From Phragmites australis (taxonomy: Eukaryota > Streptophyta > Magnoliopsida > Poales > Poaceae), in the NCBI RefSeq assembly GCF_958298935.1, contig NC_084936.1, positions 255,501-319,500 on the forward strand: a stretch of 64,000 bases of DNA. Reading direction: 5' to 3'. The position numbers and the translations under genes are program-made. This document shows positions 34,269-44,615 of this stretch, piece after piece (position 1 is the first letter of the stretch; each line of letters begins with the position of its first letter). Under the pieces are notes generated by a model, which saw nothing but the letters and a program-made list of their open reading frames with translations, made no database searches and was not told the origin of the DNA.

Positions 34269-34508
34269 CTCATCGGTGACGGATATGGACTTGACCTGTC
34301 ACTGATACATAGCTATTAGTGAGAGTTTGGACCTGACCCGCCACTAATAGCTATCCAGACTCGTCACTGATGTATAGTCATCAGTGATGAGTTTGGATAC
34401 AGACCCGTCACTGATATATATCATTAGTGATTGGTGCATGCCCATCACTAATGTGTTCATATTAATGACGCGTTTAGAGTGACCGGAATTTTATCCGTCA
34501 CTAAGGTA
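34269..34508. mobile_element. right remnant of a GTGACGGGTC-family CACTA element
   Basis: Repeated gacccgtcactgat and attagtgac words in both orientations. The segment is the counterpart of the 29522-29740 remnant, and the two flank the Helitron and its GC-rich neighbour. Confidence 0.55.
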
Positions 34509-34715
34509 GGCGCCTCCTTCATCATCCGATCGTTGATGAGCGGCTATGATTAGATCTAGGCGTACCCCTTTTGTGAGTCAATAGGAAGCCGTCACGTGTC
34601 ACATAATCCAAGTCAGCACTTATAGTCCACGTCAGCGTGCCACGTTGGCGTATTCGCCTATGTGGTGGTCCATGTTAGCGCACCCAAGCCCCGTCGGTGT
34701 GCTGACATCACCATG

Positions 34716-36472
34716 ACGTAATAATTAGGATTTTCTAATTAAAAATTAATTTGATAATTCTCTTAATTAGGTAATTTTGCATTTAGATCCCTAGACTTGT
34801 CGCCTTCACAATAAAGCCCTTGTTTTTTACATTTAGCCCCATGTAGTTTTAGTTATTTACATATAGGTCCCTAAATTTTTACAAATAAGCCTTTAGACTT
34901 TTCTGTTTTACCAAATATTCCATGTTCTTTTACAGAAAGACCTTTGTAGATTAAAACCTTTATAACATTTTCGTCATAGCTCCGTTTTAGGCGATTCTTG
35001 CACTCACACGATCGTAGTAACGAGTACTTTCTGTTAGTAGGCTTTTTATAGTGCCTTACTGCTGTTTAGTGTATTGCTCTCAGATGTTTGTACTTACTTG
35101 TTTCCGGTGTTAGCGAATGCAATAGGAGACGAGCAGTTCGTGAACCTACAGGACCAGACATTTGAAGAGTTTGAGCAACCCACTGTTGAAGGCAAGTGTC
35201 TTTGATCATATTGACCCTATTGTAGGAAAGTGTGTCTTTTACTTTTAATTGCACGCTTGTCAATATGAATCACATTGCTAGGGTTTACTAGATTCTTTCA
35301 TGATTATCCTTGTCGTTTGTGTTGTTGTTTGGGTGTCAAGGGTAGAAATGCTTAGTCATGCTGTCGAAATGGATGGTTTAAATGTTAATATGTTAAATGA
35401 TCTATGCAACATCAACCGATTTGGGTAATTTTTTGTGGCAACATGGATCATAGGGATCTAGGCAAGTTAGTTTGGTTGGTATGGCTGCTATGTGTGTATT
35501 GGGAGATGTGCGAGTACCTACTTTAGATCCTAAAGATCGGTTCATGGATATGTAACCCGATATAACAGTGCAACCATGAGGCTTATGTGGGTACGGTCTG
35601 ACCAATTAATTAGATATTCTCCTTATTCCGTACACACCAGTTGACTATTGAGTGGCATAAGAGGGGGACTCGACAGTGGATGGAATCCCTATTAGCGGTG
35701 AAACCTTAGTGGGTGTATACAGATTTGGAGGCATTTTGTAAAGACATTGTAGTGAGACCCCGACTTTACACCCCAGAAGTGTGAAGTAACAAGGGAATAA
35801 TGACTCGTGGGTAAAGTATGCAACCTTTGCAGAGTGTAAAACAGATATATTAGCAGTACTCATGGTAAATCTTCATGATTAGAAGGGAATTTTGGATGAT
35901 TGGTTTTGGTAATCGGGTGGTGGTAACCCGATGAGTTCGTAGCCGGATATGGAATATCTGGTGAGTTTGGTAGTCGGATAGAATCCGATGAGCTATTTCT
36001 CTTAATGTTGGTGTCATCACACATAGTAAATAGGACTGTTGTGTCCTTTTGAGTCCTGAGTTAGGATGGCATAGATGCAGTAAATCTGAGTCAAACCTTT
36101 CTTGTCTCAAACTTTTATGTCATACTTTCTCACACTTACGGAATACGATATGTACTCACACTTGCTATTTTCAATAATAAATATTGCTCAGTGTGAGAAG
36201 ACTACGCGAAGATCAAGGAATTTGAAGACTATAATGAAGACTTCTTAGGTCGCGTTGTCCACAGTCAATTGTATGTGGTGTGACCTGAAATTTTTGTTGG
36301 GAGTTTCTTCTTGTTCTTCCTCTGGTGTTTAAAACTATGGTATTTATTTTAATGAAGTTGTTTTTAAGTGATATAATACTGTTTATCACTAATGACCTTA
36401 TTACATATATGATGAAATTGATCTTAACATATATGTAGAATGTATCTAATTTGTTGTTTTAAAACTGGGCTG
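34716..36472 (-). mobile_element. inserted repeat between copies of TGACATCACCATG; family unknown
   Basis: The 13-base word TGACATCACCATG occurs at 34703-34715 and at 36473-36485. Between them are 1.76 kb of AT-rich, apparently non-coding DNA. Read on the minus strand, the right edge begins TGTCACAGCCCAGTTTTAAA, resembling the start of a common grass LTR-like repeat. A true target duplication would probably be only part of the 13 bases (for example TCACC). Confidence 0.4.
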
Positions 36473-36482
36473 TGACATCACC

Positions 36483-36795
36483 ATGCTCGGCAAGTGCAAG
36501 CAGCCGGAGAATTCTTCGCGGCCATGCTCGCCGTCCCCCAACCTCGAGTCCTACACGGCCCTTGTCTCCGCTCACAGCAGGAGCGGCCGCTTTCGAGAGG
36601 CGTTCTCCTTGCTTGATCGGATGAAGGACACCCCTGGCTGCCGGCCCGATGTCCAGACGTACTCGATTCTCACTCATCAAGTCCTGCTTGCACGCCTACG
36701 ATTTCTAGAAGGTGATGTCTTTGCTGGCGGATATGGCACGCGCGGGTATCCATCACATATAATACTTTGATTGATGCTTATGGTAAAGCAGGAAG
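36483..36795 (+). pseudogene. pentatricopeptide repeat (PPR) protein fragment
   Basis: Reads MLGKCKQPE, then NLESYTALVSAHSRSGRFRE and AFSLLDRMKDTPGCRPDVQT with YSIL, typical PPR helices. After about codon 64 the homology jumps frame: another frame holds CLHAYDF and VMSLLADMARAGIHH, then LIDAYGKAG up to a GT donor after 36795. One extra base therefore breaks the reading frame. PPR proteins bind organellar RNA. Only about three repeats are present, starting exactly at the right edge of the inserted repeat. Confidence 0.72.
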
Positions 36796-37402
36796 GTAAT
36801 TGATAGCAAAAACCCGTGCTTTAATAATCTGAACGTACAATAAGCTAACTTCTTATATCTGCTAATAATTGCATTATGAAAATTTATGAGCTCTCAATTC
36901 TTAACAACGCACTAGATTTTCCTGAAATTTCTAGTTTAGTTACCACATTTCCTAGAATATACACTTATATGACAGCCAAAACATGAATGTTTAGTGCTAC
37001 TGCCATCCATTTCATTTGTAGTCATCCAAATTTCTAGTTAGTGAAAAGATCTACTGAAGGTGCTAGGAAGAATGAATGATGTCTTGGTGTCGACCTCAAA
37101 ACAAATACACAGGTCTATTGAGAGAGGGCAAAACACCGAGATGTGTACGATTTAAGTGCAGTTGGTGCAGTTCAGCACATGTAACCTACAGAAAACATCA
37201 GGATGTCGAATAGAAGTGGCCTCACAGGGATAGACGAGCAAAGTAAGGAGATGGGTTATAGGGATGTCCTTATTTTTTGATGCGTGGTTCTGAGGACCGT
37301 GCGTTTAACTAACTTGAACTCTCGTTATCGGGATGGCATAACAAGAGTTCGAGGAACGGAGCGGCAATTTCTAAAATCTTTAAGCTTTCAATTTTACTGC
37401 AG

Positions 37403-37970
37403 ATGGATTGTAGGGATGGCATAACAGAAGGACAGAAGGACTCTGCCCTGGAGGGCTTCAATGTTGCGTTTAGGCAGTCTGTTCATGTTGGCTACAAGTG
37501 GGGCCTTGTTCGTGGGGTTACAGGGTAACGGTGGATTCTTATCTTGCCACGAATAGTTTTCTTGTATGGTCGTTCTCTTCTAATGTTCGCTTTAATTTGT
37601 TTTTTTTCTGTTTGTTGTCCTTCAAAGCAGTGCGCTAGCTACTCTTCCTGACAGCTTGAAAGAAAAACTGCTGCCCAATGTCCAGTGCAGAGGAAAATTA
37701 CAGGATCTACACAACTCTGTGCAAGAAATTTCTGCAGACGACGCACTTCAGATGTTTCATGATAGCATTCGTCAGAATAATCATCCTTTAGGAGAACCAC
37801 ATGTAACTTCAGGAGAAGATGGAGCTGCAGATTCTAATAGGCTGAAAAACCTGTCGAAGGATCTTGCATTGTTGTTGCATGAATGCCTGGGTATTAAAGT
37901 ACACTGTGTCAGTGATGGTCTGCTTCTACTACAAGTTCACAACGGGTTGGTGGTTGGATCAGCAAGATGA
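37403..37970 (+). pseudogene. Yae1-domain (LTO1/YAE1-like) protein, possibly 5'-truncated
   Basis: Two exons, 37403-37524 and 37631-37970, with AG/GT borders. The first reads MDCRDGITEGQKDSALEGFN, then VAFRQSVHVGYKWGLVRGVT; the second continues GALATLPDSLKEKLLPNVQ and NSVQEISADDALQMFHDSIR to a stop after VVGSAR. The repeated Gly pattern of the first exon is the Yae1 domain (deca-GX3); partners act in Fe-S loading of the ribosome-recycling ABC protein. The frame is open throughout, giving about 154 aa. Plant relatives usually have an earlier exon that I did not find, and the neighbours are gene fragments, so I treat it as a probable partial copy. It could be a real gene if the first exon lies upstream. 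Confidence 0.6.
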
Positions 37971-38230
37971 GCGTGGCGCTCTTTCAGTTTGTATCAGGTT
38001 GGTGGGAGCATCAAACCTTGTATCCGTTGTGACTTAGTGTTGGTTTTCAGTATTGATGCCATTTATTCCTGATAAGGCAATGCTTGATCTGTGTTGTCGT
38101 TTAATCCGTTGGAAGCATTTTCATGTTAAGCTTATTCATCAATGCCATTCAATCTTGATGAATGTCTCACCAGTCACCTGCTCTCTTGCTTGTTTCGTCC
38201 TAATAAATCAAAGTTACTATCCATATACGA

Positions 38231-38296
38231 TCGCCATCTGAACCGGGAAACAAATGCGGTCAATCGCCATCTGAACCGGGGAACAAATGCGGTCAA
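38231..38296. repeat. 33-bp tandem duplication
   Basis: tcgccatctgaaccggg...caa occurs twice head to tail with one mismatch. Confidence 0.85.
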
Positions 38297-38512
38297 TAAG
38301 AGCTTTATTTATCTTTGTCTAAAGGAATACATCTAAACACTTGCAGGCAGTTTTGCGAGTCTCGTTCATCTATCATCCTCGGGCCATTGTTACCGGTGAC
38401 CCAAATCTACATTAGAGCACTGCCTCACAGTATCATCGGGTTGTCAAAAAATCACTTGTACCATGGCCTAAAATTTGGTAAACCCAGTCTCATTAGGAAG
38501 AGCTCTGGACTT

Positions 38513-38790
38513 GAGTGTTGACGCAGGGGTTCAATTGGGAGTCGTGGAAGAAGAAAGGCGGGTGGCACAACTCCCTGAAGGGCCGGGGTGACGCACGTCT
38601 GGCTACGACCTGGACGCGGAGCTCAAGTCGCTCATCGCCGCCTTCCACGCCAGGGGCATCCAGTGCATGCGTCGCCGACGTCGCGATCAACCACCGGTGC
38701 GCCGACTACAATGACAGCCGCGGCATCTACTGCGTCTTCGAAGGCGGCACCACCGACATGATCTGCAGCGATGAGAGATATGTGATTACC
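38513..38790 (+). pseudogene. alpha-amylase gene fragment with internal deletions
   Basis: Reads [20 protein letters not shown], the amylase N-terminal motif. It then jumps in another frame to [20 protein letters not shown], and again to [29 protein letters not shown] and MICSDERY. The conserved LPPPSHS and DIDASKYG segments and the stretch before HMIC are missing. Catalytic Asp/Glu residues further downstream are absent. It is clearly a relic of a plant GH13 alpha-amylase. Confidence 0.85.
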
Positions 38791-39686
38791 AAGATAAGGA
38801 TTGTTAGTATCAAACGGAGGGACCAGACCAGATAACTGAAACGAAGAAAACTGCACCAAATCAAGCATAATAATAGTTCAATAGAGGAGTTGCATTCACC
38901 AGAAATACTCCTGATGTGTATTTTCGTTTCTCCAGAAACAGTTGGGTCAATTTCATGCATCCATCTGAGCTGCATTCTTTTCTCTCTCAGAATACTGTAA
39001 TATTGAAGGGCTGTGTCATTTAATTTATGTGATAGATCGTGATGCTCGTTTGATTTGCAAAATCCAAACAATCAAATCAGTGAAGGAGAGATGTACACCT
39101 GCAGAGCAGGCGATCCAAAACCTAGACATGATCACGGAAGAGGATCTCAACCGCAGACTGTGAAATCAAGAATCCCCTCTTGAAACACGTACGTGTCATT
39201 GCGAATGCTTGGGATCTAGCAGAAAGAGCAAGGGAAAGAGGTCGACGCGCTAATTGAATTGTGAGACGTAGCTAGCAAGAACGATCTAGCTAGATCTATA
39301 TCTACTAGCTAGGTAGCTAGCCTACTATAACTAGTGTGTGGTCGCAGCTATATATTTGATCTGAGGTTCTGGTTTGCCGACCACATAGGCATCTCATTAA
39401 TTTGACTATAGAAATCATCATCGGTGTCGAATTTTAACTGCGCAATCGACAGTAATAACTTAAAATTATAACTACCGGTCCTAATAACTGGTGCGTGCGC
39501 AAGGACATATGGAAATTTCACGTTGGGTATGCATGCATTCCTCCGTGGAACGGCCGGCCGGCTCGACTGGAGGCACTTACTTAGCTTATTCTTAAGGAAG
39601 TTGGCCTATGATTAAACTGAACGGTGGAGGCTTCAAGAACATTTTGCTAACTGAGACGATCGGGGAACAAGCATCATCTACTGTGT
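38791..39686. other. intergenic, no gene seen
   Basis: AT-rich with several CTAGCTAG words near 39270-39330. No coding homology recognised. Confidence 0.35.
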
Positions 39687-39971
39687 TGTTAGGATATGTA
39701 TAGAATATATGTATAAAGTTAGTTATAGATAGACTTAGTTTAAGTTAGGTAGATAGAGATAGGGTTATAGTCGGATTTGTATTTACGAGTATAAATATTG
39801 GATATCATATGTGTAACTGCAGTATGATAAATAAATATTGAAAAAGGTGTATATAGTCATATCCGAGTATGTAGATAGATGGTTGAATCTTATTAAAAAA
39901 CTTCATGTCTTAATATCATTGATTTTGTGTTTAACTTGACAATTTTAATTATACTTGGGCGTACTCTAACA
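39687..39971 (+). mobile_element. LTR-like fragment (TGTTAGGATATG...CTCTAACA)
   Basis: The segment starts TGTTAGGATATG and ends CTCTAACA, a TGTTA/TAACA inverted pair as in Copia LTRs. The bases that follow (agcggtataaccat) resemble a degraded tRNA-Met primer-binding site. I see no matching 5-base target duplication, so it may be a truncated 5' LTR and not a solo LTR. Confidence 0.5.
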
Positions 39972-40333
39972 AGCGGTATAACCATAAAAAAAAGATGAGC
40001 ATGAAGGTAAAGGAGATTTTCTACACCATGCAAAGCTTGCACGGTCCGGGTAAGACGCGTGGGCGAGGTGGAGTACTGTGCGGCTGCAGGGTGCCGTGCG
40101 CGTACAGGAGGAGGTAGGCGGCCGGCTCGGGAATGCTCCCGTGTACTATATATACGTTGGCAGTCGGAGCTCGGCCTGGTGATCACGGGCCGGTGCAAGT
40201 CAAGCTGGCCTGGACTATCTATCCGCAAGTCACTGCCCACTCCAGCAACTCACCATCCTTTTTCCACTACTGAGAGACGTACGAATTAATCACAAGTTTT
40301 TCTCACTCTCGCTTTCTAGTCTCTGGCACACTA

Positions 40334-40489
40334 CGTAGATAGATAGATAGATAGATAGATACATAATTACAAATCGAGCAATGTACCTAGAAAGTTCGGC
40401 CACGCAACACGCTAGATCGATCTATCGATCGATAGATACAGATCGATCGAGCAATGTACGTAGAAAGTTCGGCTACGCAACAACAAATG
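40334..40489. repeat. (GATA)n microsatellite and a 43-bp near-tandem duplication
   Basis: About seven TAGA units start near 40335. A unit beginning tcgagcaatgtac and ending in cggc/tacgcaacaa occurs near 40374 and again near 40447, separated by GATC-rich sequence. It lies about 300-450 bases upstream of the P450 start. Confidence 0.75.
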
Positions 40490-40739
40490 AAACCGATCAG
40501 ACATACTTACGTATACATACACGTACGCGTCACGCAAATATATGATATGATGACAACCATGGAGTCATACATAGGGGCCGGCGCGCGTAGCTCAGTCTAT
40601 GTGATCACATCGAACCATTATCTTGTCCCAGCTAGGCTCGTACAGCTCTTCCTATATACGTATTTACCATGTGTAGAAAATAAAATGTTCAAGTAATTAA
40701 ACCCAAGTAAAATTTGGTGGCACATACATACATATGGAG

Positions 40740-40749
40740 TATATAAATA
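40740..40749 (+). promoter_or_regulatory. TATA box of the P450 gene
   Basis: TATATAAATA lies 44 bases before the ATG. That is close, but allows a short leader; position and sequence fit a plant TATA box. Confidence 0.6.
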
Positions 40750-40793
40750 AGCTAGCGCACCACGTATGAGTAGGAAGTAGCTAGCTAGGAACC

Positions 40794-42661
40794 ATGGCTC
40801 AAGTGAATGTACAGCTGCCCCAACTGATGCATGCGAATGCGACCACACCTCTAGCACAAGCACTAGTATTGCTCGTCCCTCTTGTGCTGCTGCTGCTGCA
40901 CCATGCCTCCCGAATCCGTCGTAGCAGCAACAAGCTGCGGCAGGCGAAGCGTCTCCCGCCATCGCCACCAGGGCTGCCCATCGTAGGCCACCTGCACCTC
41001 GTCGGCGCTCAACCGCACGTCTCCCTCCGCAGCCTCACCGCGAAGCACGGCCGTGACGGGCTCATGCTCCTCCGTCTTGGCACCGTCCCCAACCTCGTCG
41101 TGTCGTCCCCGCGCGCGGCGCATGCGATTATGCGCACGCACGACCACATCTTCGCCTCACGGCCGACGTCCAAGGTCTCCGACGCGCTCCTGTACGGGTC
41201 TTCGGACATCGGCTTCGCCCCCTACGGCGATCACTGGCGGCAGGTCAGGAAGCTCGTCACCACGCACCTCTTCACCGTCAAGAAGGTGCACTCCTACCGC
41301 CTCGCCCGCCTGGAAGAGGTAATTAATTGATCGATGAACAGCGTGTGTGTGTGTGTAAAGACTAAAGAGCAGCATATATCATAAATCTTGCATGCATGGT
41401 TTATCGATCCGATTCATGCATATGTTTATATAGGTGCGGCTGGTGATGGACAAGATCCGGGAGGGCGCGGCTGCGAGCACGCCCGTGGATATCAGCGAAA
41501 TGATGAACACCTTCGCCAATGACATCGTCTGTCGCGCCGTGTCAGGCAAGTTCTTCAGGGCGGAAGGCCGGAACAAGCTCTTCCGGGAGCTGATCGAGAT
41601 GAATTCTCGTCTCTTTGGAGGGTTCAGCCTGGAAGACTACTTCCCAGGGCTAGCCAAGTCGCTAGGTTTTCTCACCTGCAGGTTTGTGAGTAACAAGGCC
41701 GACGAGGGACACAAAAGATGGGACGAGTTGCTTGAAAAGATAATAAGCGACCACGAGAGACGAATAAGCTCCTCTAAGCATGGGCATGCTGCTGCCGCCG
41801 GTGCTGCGCAAGAAGAGAGCGACTTCATCCATGTGCTGCTCTCTGTTCAGCAAGACTACGGTATCACCAGAGATCATATCAAGGCCATCTTGATTGTGAG
41901 TGATCGACTAACAACGTAACTCTCAATTAATATTAGTCTTTTTCTTTAGAGAAATTAAAAGAGAACCTGTATGATAAATCATATCTAATTTTATTTCGTC
42001 TATATTTGATCCTAAATAACGTACATGGATCCAGGACATGTTTGGTGCGGGCACAGACACATCATCTTTGGTCCTGGAACTCGCTATGGCCGAGCTGATG
42101 CGCAACCCTCAGCTCATGACCAAGCTACAATCCGAGGTGAGGAAGAACACGCCAAAGGGACAAGAAATGGTCGAGGAAGACAACCTAGCCGGCATGGCCT
42201 ATCTGAGAGCCGTCGTGAAGGAAACACTAAGGCTGCACCCGCCTGCGCCGCTCCTCGTCCCGCACCTTTCCATGGCGGCCTGTGATATCGATGGCTACAC
42301 GATCCCCTCCGGCACGCGAGTCACCATCAACGCATGGGCTATCAGTAGAGATCCAGAGTCATGGGAGAAGCCTGAGGAGTTCATGCCGGAGAGGTTCATG
42401 GACGGTGGCAGCGCTGCGACAATCGACTTCAAGGGGAAGAACTTTGAGTTCGTTCCATTCGGGGCTGGCCGGAGGATCTGCCCTGGCCAAAACCTTGGGT
42501 TGGCTACTGTTGAGATCATGCTGGCAAACCTCATGTACTGCTTCGACTGGGGGCTGCCGGCCGGCATGGAGAAGGAGGATATTGATATGACGGAGGTGTT
42601 TGGATTGACGGTCCATCCAAAGGAGAAGCTCATCCTTGTTCCCAAATTCCATGAAAGCTGA
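40794..42661 (+). CDS. cytochrome P450, CYP71 clan (A-type), 537 aa
   Basis: Exons 40794-41318, 41434-41895 and 42035-42661 (525 + 462 + 627 nt) join in frame through GT-AG introns. A hydrophobic N-terminal anchor (VLLVPLVLLLLHHASRI) precedes the Pro hinge PPSPPGLPIVGHL. Key motifs are AGTDTSS of the I helix (about residues 334-340, oxygen activation), ETLR of the K helix (392-395), PERF (447-450) and PFGAGRRICPG at the haem thiolate loop (470-480). Such enzymes are ER-bound monooxygenases fed by P450 reductase and act in specialised metabolism. The substrate cannot be read from sequence. Many A-type P450 genes have a single intron at the position of the second intron here (before DMFGAGTDTS); the first intron, after RLEE, is extra. 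All motifs are intact. Confidence 0.95.
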
Positions 42662-43125
42662 GGCAGAAGCGGTAACTGCGTGATCCATCAGTGAAAGATG
42701 TCTAGTGTGCAGCACATTTTGTACCGGTCGCATCGCATATATACAGCTGTCCGTCCATATATATGTTAATGCATAATACAGCAGAAGTATGTATATATGC
42801 TAGCTGCTTAATTAACTAGTTCTATGCGCATAATATTAATGCGCATGCATGTCCGTTCACTGTCATGAACTAAATAGATAGTTTCAAGTTTGAGCACAAT
42901 AAATGTAGTATATATATTTATAATTTCGGATGTGATAACAATCAATTGTCTAAGCTACATATAACAAACCCTCGGTTGATTTCCTCGATCACCTTTGCGT
43001 TGGTGAGGAGATTTGTCTATTTTCCTCCAACGACGACGTTGTTTATCATTGGGTTAGGGTTGAGGTTCATTGGATGATTGGATGGACCCAAACCTTAAGA
43101 GGCATAGAGGGGCAGGGAAACGAAG
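42662..43125. other. P450 3' flank
   Basis: AT-rich 3' untranslated/intergenic sequence. No other gene seen. Confidence 0.35.
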
Positions 43126-43210
43126 GCTTATATATAGTGTTGGGCGAGGCAGTATAATGGAGCGCCAGACGTAGGATCATATTTGTAGGAGGGCAATATT
43201 AATGAATGGT
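43126..43210. repeat. duplicated segment, copy A, left part
   Basis: Matches 59790-59876, sharing words such as tatatagtgttgg and gtaggagggcaatattaatg. It continues at 46003 after the inserted CACTA element. What the segment originally was is not clear. Confidence 0.82.
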
Positions 43211-44255
43211 CACTACTAAAAAATTAGTAAAGAAGACACTACATTAGTAACGGCTGCTTAATATGTATCGCTGATGTCCTATTAGTGATAAGTTCAATAA
43301 AAACGCGTCACGAATGTGCCTTCCGATCGGGATCAAATATAGACCTATCACTAATAAGTGGTCATTAGCGACAGGTCGTTCTAGATCAGTCATTAGTGAC
43401 GGTTCAAGTTGTAACCCATCACTAATGATAAGGTCATTAGTGACGGGTCATCCTAGAATAATCATTAGTGACGGATCAAGTTGTGATCCGTCACTAATGA
43501 CTAGATCATCAATGACGGGTCGTCCTAGACCAGCTGTTAGTGACGGGTCGTTCTAGGCCAGTCATTAGTGACGGGTCAAGTTGTGACCCATTACTAATGA
43601 CTGGATCATCAATGACGGGTCGTCCTAGACCAGTTGTTAGTGACGGATCAAGTTGTGACCCATCACTAATAACTAGATCATCAGCGATAGGTCATCACAA
43701 TATGACCCATCACTAATGATCCACTCATCAGTGACGGGTTATCCTATGCTAGTCATTAGTGATATGTCAACTTGTAATCCGTCACTACTTATAAACTCCA
43801 GTCACTATTAACAGTATTCACAAATATTTTTTTTTTCTCACCGCAGCAGTACTAGAATAGGAACCATTGTATATTTCTTCTCAAGTTTGATGCAAGGTAT
43901 AGCGGCTATGGACACAAACGCGTGTTCCAAAACGGTGCAGAAACTTTAGGGGGTGAGAACTCAATCTTCTAGGACAAATTTGGCCTCGAAAAATTTGTTG
44001 AAACCGACATAGTCAGTCAGCAACGGATGCAACTTTTTCTGTAGATGTCCCTAGAGTAAAAAAAAAACCATCAAAATCGGAGTCTGCATGCAAAAGTTAT
44101 ACTTGTTTTACCAAATGCACTCCAGGTCACCTATCAAATTGTAACCCTCGACGAAATTTGGTAAAAATAGTCATTAGTGACGGGTCATAGTTATGACGTA
44201 TCACTAATGACCTTCGGTAAATAAGGTTAAAAGGATAAAATATTCGATTTCTATC

Positions 44256-44337
44256 ACAACTACGTGATAGCAGATGTGGTAATGTGGCTACACGCGCGAG
44301 GAGGAGGTTGTGGGTTCGATTCCCATGAAATGTAAAC
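44256..44337 (+). other. tRNA-like sequence inside the CACTA element
   Basis: gatagcagatgtggtaatgt fits a pol III A box/D arm. Downstream, gtgggttcgattcccat makes a full T arm (5-bp stem, TTCGATT loop) and a B box. The anticodon stem is not convincing, and this is not a functional tRNA gene. A diverged homologue lies near 60475-60540 in the related fragment. Confidence 0.5.
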
Positions 44338-44615
44338 TTGAAAACAGTGTGAAAAATAATGTGATTTGTGAGGCATATGGGATGTGCCTGCGTTGGGATG
44401 TTTCAGGTGAAAAAAAAAATACTTTTTCTATTTTTTTTCGTTTTCAAAAAATGTGAAAAATATTCATCGGTGACAGATCAAGATTATAACTCATCACTAA
44501 TATTCAATCAATAGTGACGGGTCATGGTTACGACCCGTCATTAATAACTAAATATTAGTGATGAGTCACGGTTATGACCCGTCACTAATATAACCTATCA
44601 TTAGTGACGCGATAA

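Noticed and set aside
36483..36770. Full PPR gene
   Set aside because: Only about three repeats, broken by a frameshift, and directly bounded by an inserted repeat.
39687..39971. Complete solo LTR
   Set aside because: The terminal pair is good, but the five flanking bases differ (TGTGT against AGCGG), so only an LTR-like fragment is claimed.
40797..42733. Minus-strand and alternate-frame open frames over the P450 gene
   Set aside because: Shadows of the GC-rich coding strand; the plus-strand reading has all P450 motifs and spliced exons.
43314..43556. 80-codon open frame with repeated TGRPR and SDGS words
   Set aside because: Translation of the GTGACGGGTC subterminal repeat array.
44256..44337. 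Functional tRNA gene
   Set aside because: Acceptor and anticodon stems do not pair convincingly; only A- and B-box-like parts are present, inside a transposon.
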